Source: Beijerinckiaceae bacterium (GTDB lineage Bacteria; Pseudomonadota; Alphaproteobacteria; Rhizobiales; Beijerinckiaceae). From it: a stretch of 8,563 bases of DNA. Shown piece after piece: positions 1-6,398 of the stretch. The stretch spans positions 1 to 8,563 of the forward strand of contig DAIESR010000325.1 in assembly GCA_027346205.1 (NCBI GenBank), written 5' to 3'. The notes under the pieces were generated by a model, which did no database searches, was not told the origin of the DNA, and worked only from the letters and a program-made list of their open reading frames with translations. Position 1 is the stretch's first letter; each line of letters opens with the position of its first letter. The position numbers were made by a program, and so were the translations under genes.

Positions 1-519
1 GCGCGTAGCTTAACATAGGAGTTGGACCTCGCAAGATTTTCTTGTCATGAAAAAGTCACCGCGCACGAACCAAGCCCCTTGTCAGACGACATCGCAATCT
101 TGCTTGACGGGCGTAACCATCTGATTCCGCGTCGATCAACCTATACACCGAAGAGCATTTGAAGACTTTGTGACAGGGTATGGAATCTTACGATCGAGCT
201 TAAGTCCAGGCTGCTTTGTGGGGATAAAATCGTGAGTCAAGCCACGCATTCCGGGGCTCAAAATGGGCCTTATTTATAAACGTCTGAATCGAATAGAGAT
301 TGAATGTCCGGGTCAGAATCCCTGCAAAAAAAAGTTGCCGGAAGCGATGTCGCTAAAAGCTGCCTCGCGTTTCGTCGAACGTATGAATTGACATTTGCTT
401 GCCGCGCCGCAGCAAGCGCATCCCAAGACGTGCGGGCGATCAAAGGCGAAAGATCGAACCGTTTGCTTCTCACAGCAGCAATGAATTGCGCCAGCACGGA
501 TATGGCGAGCAAAGCGAAA
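1..519. other. Gene-free stretch at the left edge
   Basis: No plus-strand frame is open from the left edge: all three hit a stop within the first 20 bases or so. The open frames that exist here (270-512 minus, starting at TTG, and 304-570 plus) show no recognisable domain, signal peptide or good ribosome binding site, and the plus-strand one runs through the terminator hairpin. The region has some AT-rich patches, for example around 268-282, and a small dyad near 397-416 (GCTTGC/GCAAGC). I see no tRNA, rRNA or mobile element. It may hold a promoter for something outside the window or an unannotated small RNA, but nothing supports either. Confidence 0.5.
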
Positions 520-541
520 GCCCCGCCGCGAGCGGCGGGGC
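520..541 (-). terminator. Strong GC-rich hairpin terminator, probably bidirectional
   Basis: A perfect inverted repeat GCCCCGCCG-CGAG-CGGCGGGGC gives a 9-bp GC stem with a 4-nt loop. On the minus strand it lies 22 nt past the stop codon of the Gly/Tyr-rich gene and is followed by TTTCGCTTT. On the plus strand it is followed by TCGTTTTGTT. This fits a Rho-independent terminator for the minus-strand gene that could also stop transcription from the left. Confidence 0.8.
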
Positions 542-563
542 TCGTTTTGTTACCCCAGACAGC

Positions 564-905
564 TCAATAGCAGCGGTAGCCTACGAAACGCCCGTAATAA
601 TCATAGACCGGATAATTACAGGTGCCATAGCCGCCATAATAGGGATTGCCATAGCCGCGATAATAAGGGTTGCCATAGCCATAGTAATAGGGCGAGGCGA
701 CGGCGGCACCAAGGGCGAAGCCACCAAGCAAGCCAGCTCCGCCCCAACCCCAGCCGCCACCATGCCAGCGGCCATGATACCCACCATAATGACCGCCATG
801 GTAACCAGCGCGAGCGGCCGCAGGGGTCGAGGTCGCGACGACGGTTGCGCCCATTGCTAGGGCGGCAACCGCCCCCACGAGCATCCTTTTCAACATTGTC
901 GACAT
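564..905 (-). CDS. Secreted Gly/Tyr/His-rich small protein, function unknown
   Basis: The 113-residue product begins with a basic segment and a hydrophobic stretch ending TPAAARA (about residues 1-33), a typical Sec signal peptide. The mature part is very rich in Gly, Tyr and His: first a GYHGGHYGGYHGRWHGGG segment (34-51), then a small hydrophobic Gly/Ala stretch (56-71), then a GYGNPYY repeat (76-94). The tail is CNYPVYDYYGRFVGYRCY with two cysteines (96 and 112) that could form a disulfide. The ATG at 905 is chosen because AGGAG sits 6 nt upstream; a longer frame to 1037 adds only non-signal sequence. Similar Gly/Tyr-rich exported proteins are common in Hyphomicrobiales and have no assigned function. 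The His/Tyr content could suit metal or surface binding, but that is a guess. The gene is followed by the terminator at 520-541. Confidence 0.8.
   Translation of the reverse strand: MSTMLKRMLVGAVAALAMGATVVATSTPAAARAGYHGGHYGGYHGRWHGGGWGWGGAGLLGGFALGAAVASPYYYGYGNPYYRGYGNPYYGGYGTCNYPVYDYYGRFVGYRCY
624..680 (-). repeat. Tandem repeat inside the Gly/Tyr-rich gene (24-bp units)
   Basis: Two 24-bp units (657-680 and 633-656, 21 of 24 bases identical) plus a partial third (624-632) encode GYGNPYYR, GYGNPYYG and GYG. The repeat is in frame, so unit gain or loss would change the length of the tyrosine-rich region without disrupting the gene. Confidence 0.8.
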
Positions 906-1260
906 AATCTGCTCCTCTCCTATCGATCGGCCGGTGGGTTGCGCGCGATCGCTGCCCTCATGCAGCCTTGAGCAGTGTCTGTGCTGGACGACCCTACAGT
1001 CCGATGGTTCGACTGAACTCGGTGCCGCAAACGACAAATGTCGGCGGGCGGTAACAAAGGCCCGAACTCAGAACGCGTAATTCAACAAACCATAGACGAG
1101 TTGAACCTGCGATGAATGCATCGACGTCCCATCAACCCTCGCTTGCGATAGACATGCAGCCGCCGGCCTCAGGCTCCGCATTTTTTGTTATGAAACGTCT
1201 GAGCGCGTGCCTGGCCCCACACACACCGACGCCAGGCCGGCGCTCTAGAGCCGATCCCGA
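906..1260. other. Intergenic region upstream of the Gly/Tyr-rich gene
   Basis: These 355 nt separate the Gly/Tyr-rich gene from the PHA-system gene and hold no credible coding sequence. Contents seen: the AGGAG ribosome binding site at 912-916 for the downstream gene; a 10-bp palindrome GCTCTAGAGC at 1242-1251; and a 7-bp hairpin at 1209-1237. A promoter for the 564-905 gene must lie here if it is transcribed separately, but no convincing -35/-10 pair stands out. Confidence 0.5.
1209..1237 (-). terminator. Weak candidate terminator after the PHA-system gene
   Basis: GCCTGGC and GCCAGGC form a 7-bp stem around a 15-nt loop, 24 nt beyond the stop codon at 1261. No T-run follows on the minus strand, so a Rho-independent terminator is not well supported. 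It may be an mRNA 3' end structure or chance. Confidence 0.25.
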
Positions 1261-1596
1261 TCACCCCTGGCCAGGCGAAGGCGTATGCGCAATGGCGAGC
1301 TTGTCGCGCGCGGTCGTCGTGATCAGGGCCTCGATCTTGCCCGCAATGCTCGCAAGGAGCCAGGGTAAGATGATCTCGAGGCGCACCGACTCGGCGGCGA
1401 CGTCGATCTGCGCCTTCACCTCCTGGGCGACCGCCACAATCCGGACCATGGCGACATCGCCCCTCCAATTGACCTCCGACTCCGTAAGCTTGTCGCCATA
1501 GGCGCTTTTCAATTGATCGATCTCGAGGGCGATGCGACGCTGCGCCTCGTCTTTACCGAGAGCATGCGGCACGGTGATCACGATCGACTTCGACAT
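1261..1596 (-). CDS. Polyhydroxyalkanoic acid system family protein (PHA_gran_rgn-like)
   Basis: The 111-residue protein starts MSKSIVITVPHALGKDEA and matches the small PHA-granule-associated family usually named polyhydroxyalkanoic acid system protein. Family features seen are the I-x-I-x-x-x-H-x-LG-x-x-EA N-terminus, a WRGDVAMVR strand around Trp44, a VAAESVRLEIILPWLL segment (67-81), and a closing amphipathic helix with IEALI. Members are often encoded near PHA genes, but their molecular role is unclear and no PHA synthase or phasin is visible here. The ATG at 1596 is chosen because GAGG lies 5 nt upstream; the frame continues to 1821, but that part overlaps the DUF3574 gene and is not family-like. 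It lies 43 nt after the DUF3574 gene on the same strand, so the two are probably co-transcribed. No signal peptide is seen, so it is likely cytoplasmic. Confidence 0.8.
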   Translation of the reverse strand: MSKSIVITVPHALGKDEAQRRIALEIDQLKSAYGDKLTESEVNWRGDVAMVRIVAVAQEVKAQIDVAAESVRLEIILPWLLASIAGKIEALITTTARDKLAIAHTPSPGQG

Positions 1597-1639
1597 ATTG
1601 GCCTCTTCAGTTTCTTGCACCGGAGCGTGAAGGACCTGC

Positions 1640-2068
1640 CTAAAAGGACACGCAGGACAAGCTGTCGGCACGCAGCACCGATTGCTGGTGAAAGCGCTTT
1701 TTGTAAGCGTTGCGGATGGCTTCGATCCTCGTCTCCGATTGCGAGTCAGGAACATACCAGATGAGGAGCATGCGGGAAGTCTCTTGGACGATCCTCCCCT
1801 TGCCATTACGCCATTGGCCATAGCCGGAAAAGAGGCTGAGACCGTCCGGGAAACGCAGCGTCACCTCTTTTGCGAGAAACGCCATGAAGGCGCGTCTGGT
1901 CGCGCCCCGGCCGGCGCCGAATATCAGCTCCAGCCGCGCCATCTGTTTCGCTGGAGGGCGGCACTGGCGGTTGGACAGCGCAGCTTGCCCAAATGCCATG
2001 CCCGGAAGCGCAGCCAAGAGCAGAACGGCAGCGCACATGCGCAATGCGCGTACAACGGAAGCCCGCAT
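1640..2068 (-). CDS. Secreted DUF3574 domain protein
   Basis: The 142-residue product has an N-terminal basic segment and hydrophobic core (about residues 1-27, ending GMAFG), a likely signal peptide. The rest matches the DUF3574 pattern: LELIFGAGRG (46-55), a FLAKEVTLRFPDGLSLFSGYGQWR stretch spanning 64-87, a GRIVQETS segment (91-98), and a C-terminal AYKKRFHQQSVLR (121-133) before CVSF. The family has no established function. Cys36 and Cys139 could pair. The ATG at 2068 gives a compact signal peptide; a GTG at 2083 is an alternative, and neither has a strong Shine-Dalgarno sequence. The gene lies 67 nt after copD and 43 nt before the PHA-system gene on the same strand, so it could be read through from the copper genes, though nothing in the protein points to copper. 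Confidence 0.82.
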   Translation of the reverse strand: MRASVVRALRMCAAVLLLAALPGMAFGQAALSNRQCRPPAKQMARLELIFGAGRGATRRAFMAFLAKEVTLRFPDGLSLFSGYGQWRNGKGRIVQETSRMLLIWYVPDSQSETRIEAIRNAYKKRFHQQSVLRADSLSCVSF

Positions 2069-2135
2069 GACAGATGGTTCCACGGTTCGGCTCTAAAGTT
2101 AGAACAAAGCGGGTGAAAGCCGAAGGGATTTTCGT

Positions 2136-3071
2136 TCACTGCGGTGGCGGCGTGATGCCGAGTACAGCAGCGATGCCGAGCACGAATATAGCCAAAGTGA
2201 ATTCGATAGCCACGCTCGCCTGAAGGCTGATGATGGGCGTCACACCCTTCCAGGAACCAGCGCGCAGCCTTGGCATGGCGACAAAGCGGTTGAACAAAGC
2301 CAGCGTCAACATCAAAGCGATCCCGGCCAGTTTGGCGACCAGCACATCGCCATAGGCGGTCCAGAAGAGCTTGTCGAAAGCCCCGGCGACACGGAAGCCC
2401 GCATTGGCTGTCCCGCTCATGACAACCAAAGCGACCGCGACCATCGCCATAAAGGAATAGCGCGATACGATCTCGAAAGTCCATTCGCGTGCTTGATGCG
2501 GCTTGAAACGCCGCTGCTCCGCGAGCGTGAAGAGAAGCGGCGGCAGGCCGCCGACCCAGGCGCCCGCGGCCAACATATGGACGCTGTAGACGATGATCAT
2601 CGCTGCGCCATAGAGGCCCGCACCGCCTTCCACGGCATGACCGAACCAAGCTTGATTGATCAAGAGCAAGGCCGCGACGCAAAGAAGCGCTGCGAACCAC
2701 GCGCGGCTACCGGCGGGACAGATCGCGATCACGGCAGCCGCTGCCAAGAGAAAAAGACGGCAAATCGATACCGGACCAAATTGCGTTTCGAAAAAGAAGA
2801 GGTGCAAGTTTTCGGGATCGAAAACATTGCCGAAGCCACCTGTCATATTGGCCAGAATGCCAGCGAGCCAGACCAAGCCCGAAAGCGCCGCCACCGGGGC
2901 GGCAATGCGCAGAAGAAAAATTGTCGCGCGCAGCGTCCGCGGCAAGCCGCCGGCACCCGCCATCGACCGCTGGCCACCCATATAGAACCAGAAGAACGAG
3001 CTGCCGAAAAGCAAGCACACCGCCGTGAAATGGATCCAGCGCGAGAGCACGAGAATCGAAAAGAGAGTCAT
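2136..3071 (-). CDS. copD: CopD-family copper resistance/import membrane protein
   Basis: The 311-residue protein has about eight hydrophobic segments, for example near residues 5-30, 51-74, 103-119, 124-140, 155-180, 205-220, 244-262 and 285-305, the topology of the CopD/PcoD family. Family hallmarks are FGHAVEGG (143-150), the VHMLAAGAWVGGLPPL motif (164-179), AKLAGIALMLTLALFNRF (246-263) and a glutamate at 290 before the last helix. CopD acts in the inner membrane with periplasmic CopC and is generally thought to move copper into the cytoplasm. The ATG at 3071 puts the first helix directly at the N-terminus. AGGAG precedes it but is only 2 nt away, tighter than usual. An in-frame extension to 3188 would add a soluble 39-residue segment not expected in the family. 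It follows copC by 156 nt on the same strand, which leaves room for a separate promoter. Confidence 0.9.
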   Translation of the reverse strand: MTLFSILVLSRWIHFTAVCLLFGSSFFWFYMGGQRSMAGAGGLPRTLRATIFLLRIAAPVAALSGLVWLAGILANMTGGFGNVFDPENLHLFFFETQFGPVSICRLFLLAAAAVIAICPAGSRAWFAALLCVAALLLINQAWFGHAVEGGAGLYGAAMIIVYSVHMLAAGAWVGGLPPLLFTLAEQRRFKPHQAREWTFEIVSRYSFMAMVAVALVVMSGTANAGFRVAGAFDKLFWTAYGDVLVAKLAGIALMLTLALFNRFVAMPRLRAGSWKGVTPIISLQASVAIEFTLAIFVLGIAAVLGITPPPQ

Positions 3072-3227
3072 CGCTCCTGCCTCGCGCTTTCCGCGCCGAA
3101 GACTCGTGGAACTATTCGCTAAAACGCAATATCGCCCCGAGCCCCCACAAAACGGAAAAGCTCGGGAGCAATCCTCCGGCTCATGCACGCCGAAGCCGGA
3201 AGAGATGCAATCGCATCATGCGTCCAC

Positions 3228-3602
3228 TCATGGCTCGACCGTGAACTTATAGTTGCCCGAGGTACGATGCGTATCGACAGAAACCACGTGCCAAGTCACG
3301 ACATAAGTGCCGGGGCTCAGTGCATGGCGCAGACGCACATGCAATATGTTCGGCCGTGCGCGATCAAGGACAGGCTTCTCGCGCGCAATGGGCCTGCCTC
3401 CGAGCACCGCGATCTGCACGCCTGAAAAGGCAGACACGACCTTCTCAGTGAAACGGAGTTCGAGTTCAGAAGGCGAGGCCCTCACCGTCGTGCCCACCCC
3501 CGGAACAGCTCTGTCTAGAAATGCATGCGCGAAAGCACCAGTCGTCGCCAGCCCGCAGGCAAAAGCCGCGACGACCATGAGTCTGAAAATGCGTAGCATC
3601 AT
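3228..3602 (-). CDS. copC: CopC-family periplasmic copper-binding protein
   Basis: The 124-residue precursor has a signal peptide (1-25, ending TGAFA) followed by a roughly 99-residue CopC domain. The mature protein begins HAFLDRAVPG, so His26 becomes the N-terminal copper ligand. The C-terminal WHVVSVDTHRTSGNYKF supplies Asp110 and His112, equivalent to the Asp-x-His pair of the Cu(II) site. LRFTEKV (49-55) and SPGTYVVTW (96-104) match the family fold. The domain has no Met-rich loop, so it resembles CopC forms with only the high-affinity Cu(II) site and no Cu(I) site. It starts 7 nt after the barrel gene and its GAGGG ribosome binding site (3607-3611) overlaps that gene's TGA, so the two are very probably co-translated. 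Start 3602 (4-nt spacing) or the adjacent ATG at 3599 (7-nt spacing) are both possible. Confidence 0.93.
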   Translation of the reverse strand: MMLRIFRLMVVAAFACGLATTGAFAHAFLDRAVPGVGTTVRASPSELELRFTEKVVSAFSGVQIAVLGGRPIAREKPVLDRARPNILHVRLRHALSPGTYVVTWHVVSVDTHRTSGNYKFTVEP

Positions 3603-3606
3603 GTTG

Positions 3607-3611
3607 CCCTC
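3607..3611 (-). promoter_or_regulatory. copC ribosome binding site overlapping the upstream stop codon
   Basis: On the minus strand TGAGGGCAACATGATG joins the barrel gene stop (TGA, 3610-3612) to GAGGG and then two consecutive ATG codons. The overlap suggests translational coupling of the two genes. Confidence 0.75.
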
Positions 3612-4581
3612 AATAAGCGCCGGAGCGCACCTGCCGCGACCCGAACAAGGGCTTGCCCAGGGTCGTCGGCGCGATGTCGTCGAGGAAGAAGTCGACGACA
3701 CCCATCACGCCGACATGCCTGCCGCTGGCGTGATTGATCGGAATTTGCGCCATGACGCCGACTTCGAAGTTTCGGCCGATGTAATAAACCGAGGGGCCGA
3801 CCACCCCGGTGGTTGTGTGGACAAAGGCATCGGGATCCGATGGACCGATATTCGATACGGGCGTGCTGAAGGCAGCCTCGAAGGCCGGAATAAGCCGATT
3901 GAAGAACTCCGGTTGCTCATGAACGAAGGAGTTCGCATAGAGCAGGCTATATTGCAGTGTCGCGCCATAGGTCAAAACGGTAGGGTTCCGGTTCAGATCG
4001 AGCGCATTGATGCTCGTGGTCGGTACCGAATAATCCACTTCTCCGGTGATCGCGAAGGGCCGAAGCCAATCGACCGAGGCATCGCCGAAGCCTTTGCCGA
4101 TGAAGAGCTTCGGTATCACGATCGTGAACGGGTCGGCAGGAATGGATGCGCTGGCTGGACTGCCGGTATTGCCCCATTCGACACTCAAGGCGCCGGAAAA
4201 GATGAACTCATGCGCAGGGTCCTTGTAGAACACATATTTCGCCTGCGTCTCGATATTCGCCCAACCTGACGCGCTCGGATTCCTCTGCCAGGTGATGCCT
4301 TCCGAGCCGATCGAGACGGCGAGATCCGCCATGATCGTCTTAGAATATTCCAATCCGAGCGTGTAGGAGATCGGCCCTCGCGTACCATCTGGATTAGCCG
4401 ACGCCATAGAACCGAAGCTCGGAAGCGCCAATTCGTCATTGACGCCCGGATCATCGATTGCGAGCGTCACCGGAAATAGTCGATTGCCGACGATCGTATG
4501 GGCAAGCGCCGAGCCGGCGCCGATGAACATGACCATGGCGGCGCATGTGCCAGCCAAGCCAATGAGTGCACGTTGAGACAT
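3610..4581 (-). CDS. Exported outer-membrane beta-barrel candidate linked to CopC/CopD
   Basis: The 323-residue protein has a clear signal peptide (1-27, ending GSALA). The remainder contains many alternating polar/hydrophobic stretches with aromatic residues (YTLGLEYSK, AKYVFYKDP, EFIFSGALSVEWG, SVYYIGRNFEVGVMAQIPI) and ends in Tyr, as expected for an outer-membrane barrel. The mature chain would begin HTIVGNRLFPVTLAIDDPG, a conserved-looking block that precedes the barrel part. I recognise no specific named family; it could be a porin-like channel or an MetA-type (meta-pathway) barrel. Its position directly upstream of and coupled to copC suggests a role in copper passage or sensing at the outer membrane, which is inference. 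The predicted N-terminal His is shared with CopC and could bind metal, but His-initial mature proteins also arise by chance. The ATG at 4581 lacks a strong Shine-Dalgarno sequence but places the signal peptide correctly. Confidence 0.8.
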   Translation of the reverse strand: MSQRALIGLAGTCAAMVMFIGAGSALAHTIVGNRLFPVTLAIDDPGVNDELALPSFGSMASANPDGTRGPISYTLGLEYSKTIMADLAVSIGSEGITWQRNPSASGWANIETQAKYVFYKDPAHEFIFSGALSVEWGNTGSPASASIPADPFTIVIPKLFIGKGFGDASVDWLRPFAITGEVDYSVPTTSINALDLNRNPTVLTYGATLQYSLLYANSFVHEQPEFFNRLIPAFEAAFSTPVSNIGPSDPDAFVHTTTGVVGPSVYYIGRNFEVGVMAQIPINHASGRHVGVMGVVDFFLDDIAPTTLGKPLFGSRQVRSGAY

Positions 4582-4705
4582 GATGGATTCTCGATCTGAT
4601 GGAGTAATCGTCGAGTCATGATGCTAGGCAGCCACGCGCGATCCGCGGCGTTCATGCGCGCAGAAGGCAGTAGGCCAGACTCGAATTTGTAAGCAGGACG
4701 AATAA

Positions 4706-4739
4706 GAAGAGTTCGCTCGAAAGAGCGACAGCGCTCTTC
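4706..4739 (-). terminator. Overlapping hairpins after the DUF2946-like gene
   Basis: Six nucleotides past the TGA at 4745-4747, the minus strand carries GAAGAG...CTCTTC (4734-4739 with 4706-4711) followed by TTATT. Inside are two mutually exclusive hairpins: AAGAGCG/CGCTCTT (4721-4727 with 4732-4738) and TCGCTC/GAGCGA (4713-4718 with 4723-4728). This may terminate the DUF2946-like transcript before the barrel gene or act as an attenuator. The T-tract is short, so the call is tentative. Confidence 0.4.
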
Positions 4740-4744
4740 TCGCT

Positions 4745-5176
4745 TCAGGCCGAAGCAGGAGGACCGCGCGGTGGCGCGCCAGCAGAAAAGCGCGCGGCAA
4801 CAGGAACAATGAATGGCACCTGTTCCGCCGCCGTCGAAATGGCGTAGACGCTTGCCAGAGCATCCATGGACGGCGCGAAAGCCATCGCCGCATGGCAATG
4901 GACCAGACAGAAAGCGCATTCATGATGATTCGTCTACGCAGGATCGCCCGGCGTCTGTGTCGAACCCTGGTCGTTGCTCTGCGCATGGCAGATGGGAAAA
5001 GGAGACGGTGCCGCATCGCCGGAAATCGGCAAGCAGCATGTGCCGAAGCCAACGGCGACAAGCTGCACATAGAGGCCGAGGATCGCGAGCCAAGCCGCGA
5101 CATGGCGATGCGTCAGCCCGGCCATGCCAAGCGCCGCCAGCTGTGATCGCCATGCCCTACGAATAAAATCCAACAC
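4745..5176 (-). pseudogene. DUF2946-like small Cys/His-rich protein interrupted by an in-frame TAG
   Basis: Read through, the frame spans 143 codons with one stop at codon 81 (TAG, 4934-4936). The first part (4934-5176) has a hydrophobic segment HVAAWLAILGLYVQLVAVGF (residues 25-44), then GTCCLPISGD and FPICHA. The second part (4747-4933) continues in the same frame as TNHHECAFCLVHCHAAMAFAPS and then a Pro/Ala-rich tail to TGA. A membrane-anchoring helix followed by FPIC and a later CxxC-x2-H type motif, with a proline-rich end, is the DUF2946 pattern. The reading frame is intact on both sides of the TAG, so this looks like a recent nonsense change or a sequencing error rather than two genes. 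The start is unsure: GTG 5176 gives the full frame, and ATG 5125 gives a start just before the membrane segment. It lies 163 nt upstream of the barrel-copC genes, so a copper-related role is plausible; the family has no proven function. Confidence 0.68.
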
Positions 5177-5447
5177 GCCCTATATCCCCACGTGCGAAAA
5201 CCATAGCAGTTTCGTGGACAACGAAAAGCGGGCTGATGCGCTCTGATTGACGCAGGTATCAGAAAGAGATCGATCATGCTCGTCTCCGTCAGATCTCGGG
5301 GCCAGAAGTTTGCGGCGAGACGGAGATGACACTTGCAGACGAAGGAACGTGTCGCCGCGCGATGGCATGAAGTGAATGCTTCGCACACTGTGGCTGACCG
5401 ATGACGCGTTACGGTCTTACCATCCCCGCCATCGATGATGAAAAGCG

Positions 5448-6194
5448 CTACAGTTTCCACCCGGAGTGGATCGCGACGACGCCGCCGCTCATCTTGGTGA
5501 AAGACACGCGCTCGAAACCGGCAGCAATGATCATGTCGCGAAACTCTTCCGCAGACGGAAAGCGACGGATCGATTCGTCCAGATAGCGATAGCACTCCGC
5601 AGCGCCGGTCACAAGCTTACCGAGCGTCGGAATGGCACGGAAGGAATAGGCCTCGTAAATCCGGTCGAGCGTTTCATTGTCGACATTGGAAAATTCGAGG
5701 CAGAGGAAGCGCCCGCCACGGTGCAGCACGCGATAGGCCTCTTTAAGCGCCAGATCGATTCGCGGCACGTTGCGGATGCCGAAAGCGATCGTATAGGCAT
5801 CGAAGCTCCCGTCTTTGAAAGGCAGTGCCTCCGCATTGCCGTCGATGAAGCTAAGCTGTCCCGCGAGGCCCTTCTTCACCGCGCGCTTGCGGCCGACATC
5901 CAACATGTCGGGATTGATGTCGAGAACGGTGATATCGGTCTTCGGCCCACCGGCTCTCGCGACGCGGAAGGCGATATCGCCCGTGCCTCCAGCAACATCG
6001 AGGTGATGAAAAGCCCGTGTCTTCGATGGCTGCAGCTGAGTGACGAGCCGGTCTTTCCATATCCGATGCAGAAAGCCGGACATGAGATCGTTCATCACAT
6101 CATAACGCGCCGCGACTTTATGAAAGACCTCATCGACGCGGCGCTGCTTGTCGCCCAAGGGCACGGAGGCGAAGCCAAAATGGGTCTCTTCCAT
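5448..6194 (-). CDS. ubiE: UbiE/COQ5 demethylmenaquinone/ubiquinone C-methyltransferase
   Basis: The 248-residue enzyme transfers a methyl group from S-adenosylmethionine to the quinone ring in ubiquinone (and, where present, menaquinone) synthesis. Visible motifs are the UbiE signature [11 protein letters not shown]2-HRIW (31-46), the SAM-binding LDVAGGTGD (65-73), VLDINPDML (90-98), [10 protein letters not shown] (138-147) and the second signature [15 protein letters not shown] (155-169), ending HSGWKL. ATG 6194 is preferred: GAGGG lies 5 nt upstream and MEETHFGF is the usual family N-terminus. ATG 6209 and ATG 6317 are in frame, but the extra residues look non-coding, with mixed third positions and a repeat element inside. 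In related Hyphomicrobiales ubiE is usually followed by ubiB; here 271 nt and then the DUF2946-like gene follow instead. Confidence 0.95.
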   Translation of the reverse strand: MEETHFGFASVPLGDKQRRVDEVFHKVAARYDVMNDLMSGFLHRIWKDRLVTQLQPSKTRAFHHLDVAGGTGDIAFRVARAGGPKTDITVLDINPDMLDVGRKRAVKKGLAGQLSFIDGNAEALPFKDGSFDAYTIAFGIRNVPRIDLALKEAYRVLHRGGRFLCLEFSNVDNETLDRIYEAYSFRAIPTLGKLVTGAAECYRYLDESIRRFPSAEEFRDMIIAAGFERVSFTKMSGGVVAIHSGWKL

Positions 6195-6199
6195 GACAT

Positions 6200-6204
6200 C
6201 CCTC
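6200..6204 (-). promoter_or_regulatory. ubiE ribosome binding site deciding the start
   Basis: The minus strand reads ACGAGGGATGTC before ATG 6194, with GAGGG spaced 5 nt from the start. The upstream in-frame ATGs (6209 and 6317) have poorer or badly spaced matches, so this site supports the 248-residue form. Confidence 0.65.
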
Positions 6205-6246
6205 GTCATTCTTCCGGCAAGGCCTTGGTTGTCGCGACGGCCGCTT

Positions 6247-6295
6247 AGAGCGGCAGTACCGATTCCGTTTGAATGTTCGCCGAAAAGTCCGCTCA
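6247..6295. repeat. Imperfect palindromic element upstream of ubiE
   Basis: AGAGCGG (6247-6253) and CCGCTCA (6289-6295) pair over at least six bases around a 35-nt interior that includes GATTCCGTTTGAATG and GCCGAAAAGTC. The composition and arms recall the short palindromic intergenic repeats scattered in Hyphomicrobiales genomes; the assignment to such a family is from memory and not tested. It lies inside the doubtful N-terminal extension of ubiE, which argues that the extension is not translated. Confidence 0.4.
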
Positions 6296-6324
6296 ACTCT
6301 TCTGGTATCTGAGACATCGCTCAT

Positions 6325-6375
6325 CTTCGATATCTCATCGAGATGATATTCTATATCTATATGAAATATAACAGA
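6325..6375 (-). promoter_or_regulatory. AT-rich probable promoter region of ubiE with dyads
   Basis: This is among the most AT-rich DNA in the window and sits in the divergent ubiE/CHRD intergenic space. It contains TATAGA on the minus strand (6350-6355), the dyad ATCTC-ATC-GAGAT (6332-6344) and the flanking ATATC/GATAT pair. No good -35 is found at the right distance, so the promoter is inferred from composition and position, and an operator role for the dyad is only possible. Confidence 0.35.
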
Positions 6376-6398
6376 CTTATCCCTACCCTATGGATCGC

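Noticed and set aside
1..16. Possible start of a minus-strand gene leaving the left edge (ATG then LSYA, with GAGG about 10 nt upstream)
   Set aside because: Only five codons are inside the window, far too little to support a gene.
270..512. Minus-strand 80-codon open frame
   Set aside because: It starts at TTG, has no ribosome binding site, and its protein shows no recognisable feature.
1249..1259. AGCCGATCCCG shared with the reverse complement of 7190-7200 in the long hairpin
   Set aside because: A shared 11-mer is expected several times by chance between two strands of a window this size; flanking bases do not match.
3307..4269. Long plus-strand open frame opposite the barrel gene and copC
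   Set aside because: It is antisense to two well-supported genes with signal peptides; its product is arginine-rich low-information sequence typical of a shadow frame.
4804..4825. Inverted repeat GGAACA-N10-TGTTCC resembling an operator
   Set aside because: It lies inside the coding part of the DUF2946-like frame, and short dyads of this size are expected by chance.
4624..5103. Minus-strand 159-codon frame overlapping the DUF2946-like gene, including an ATG at 4922 that could restart translation
   Set aside because: The product is Arg/Ser/Leu-rich with no domain; the neighbouring frame carries the DUF2946 motifs on both sides of the TAG.
5466..6248. Plus-strand 260-codon open frame opposite ubiE
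   Set aside because: It lies fully antisense to a clear UbiE enzyme, and no family resemblance is seen.
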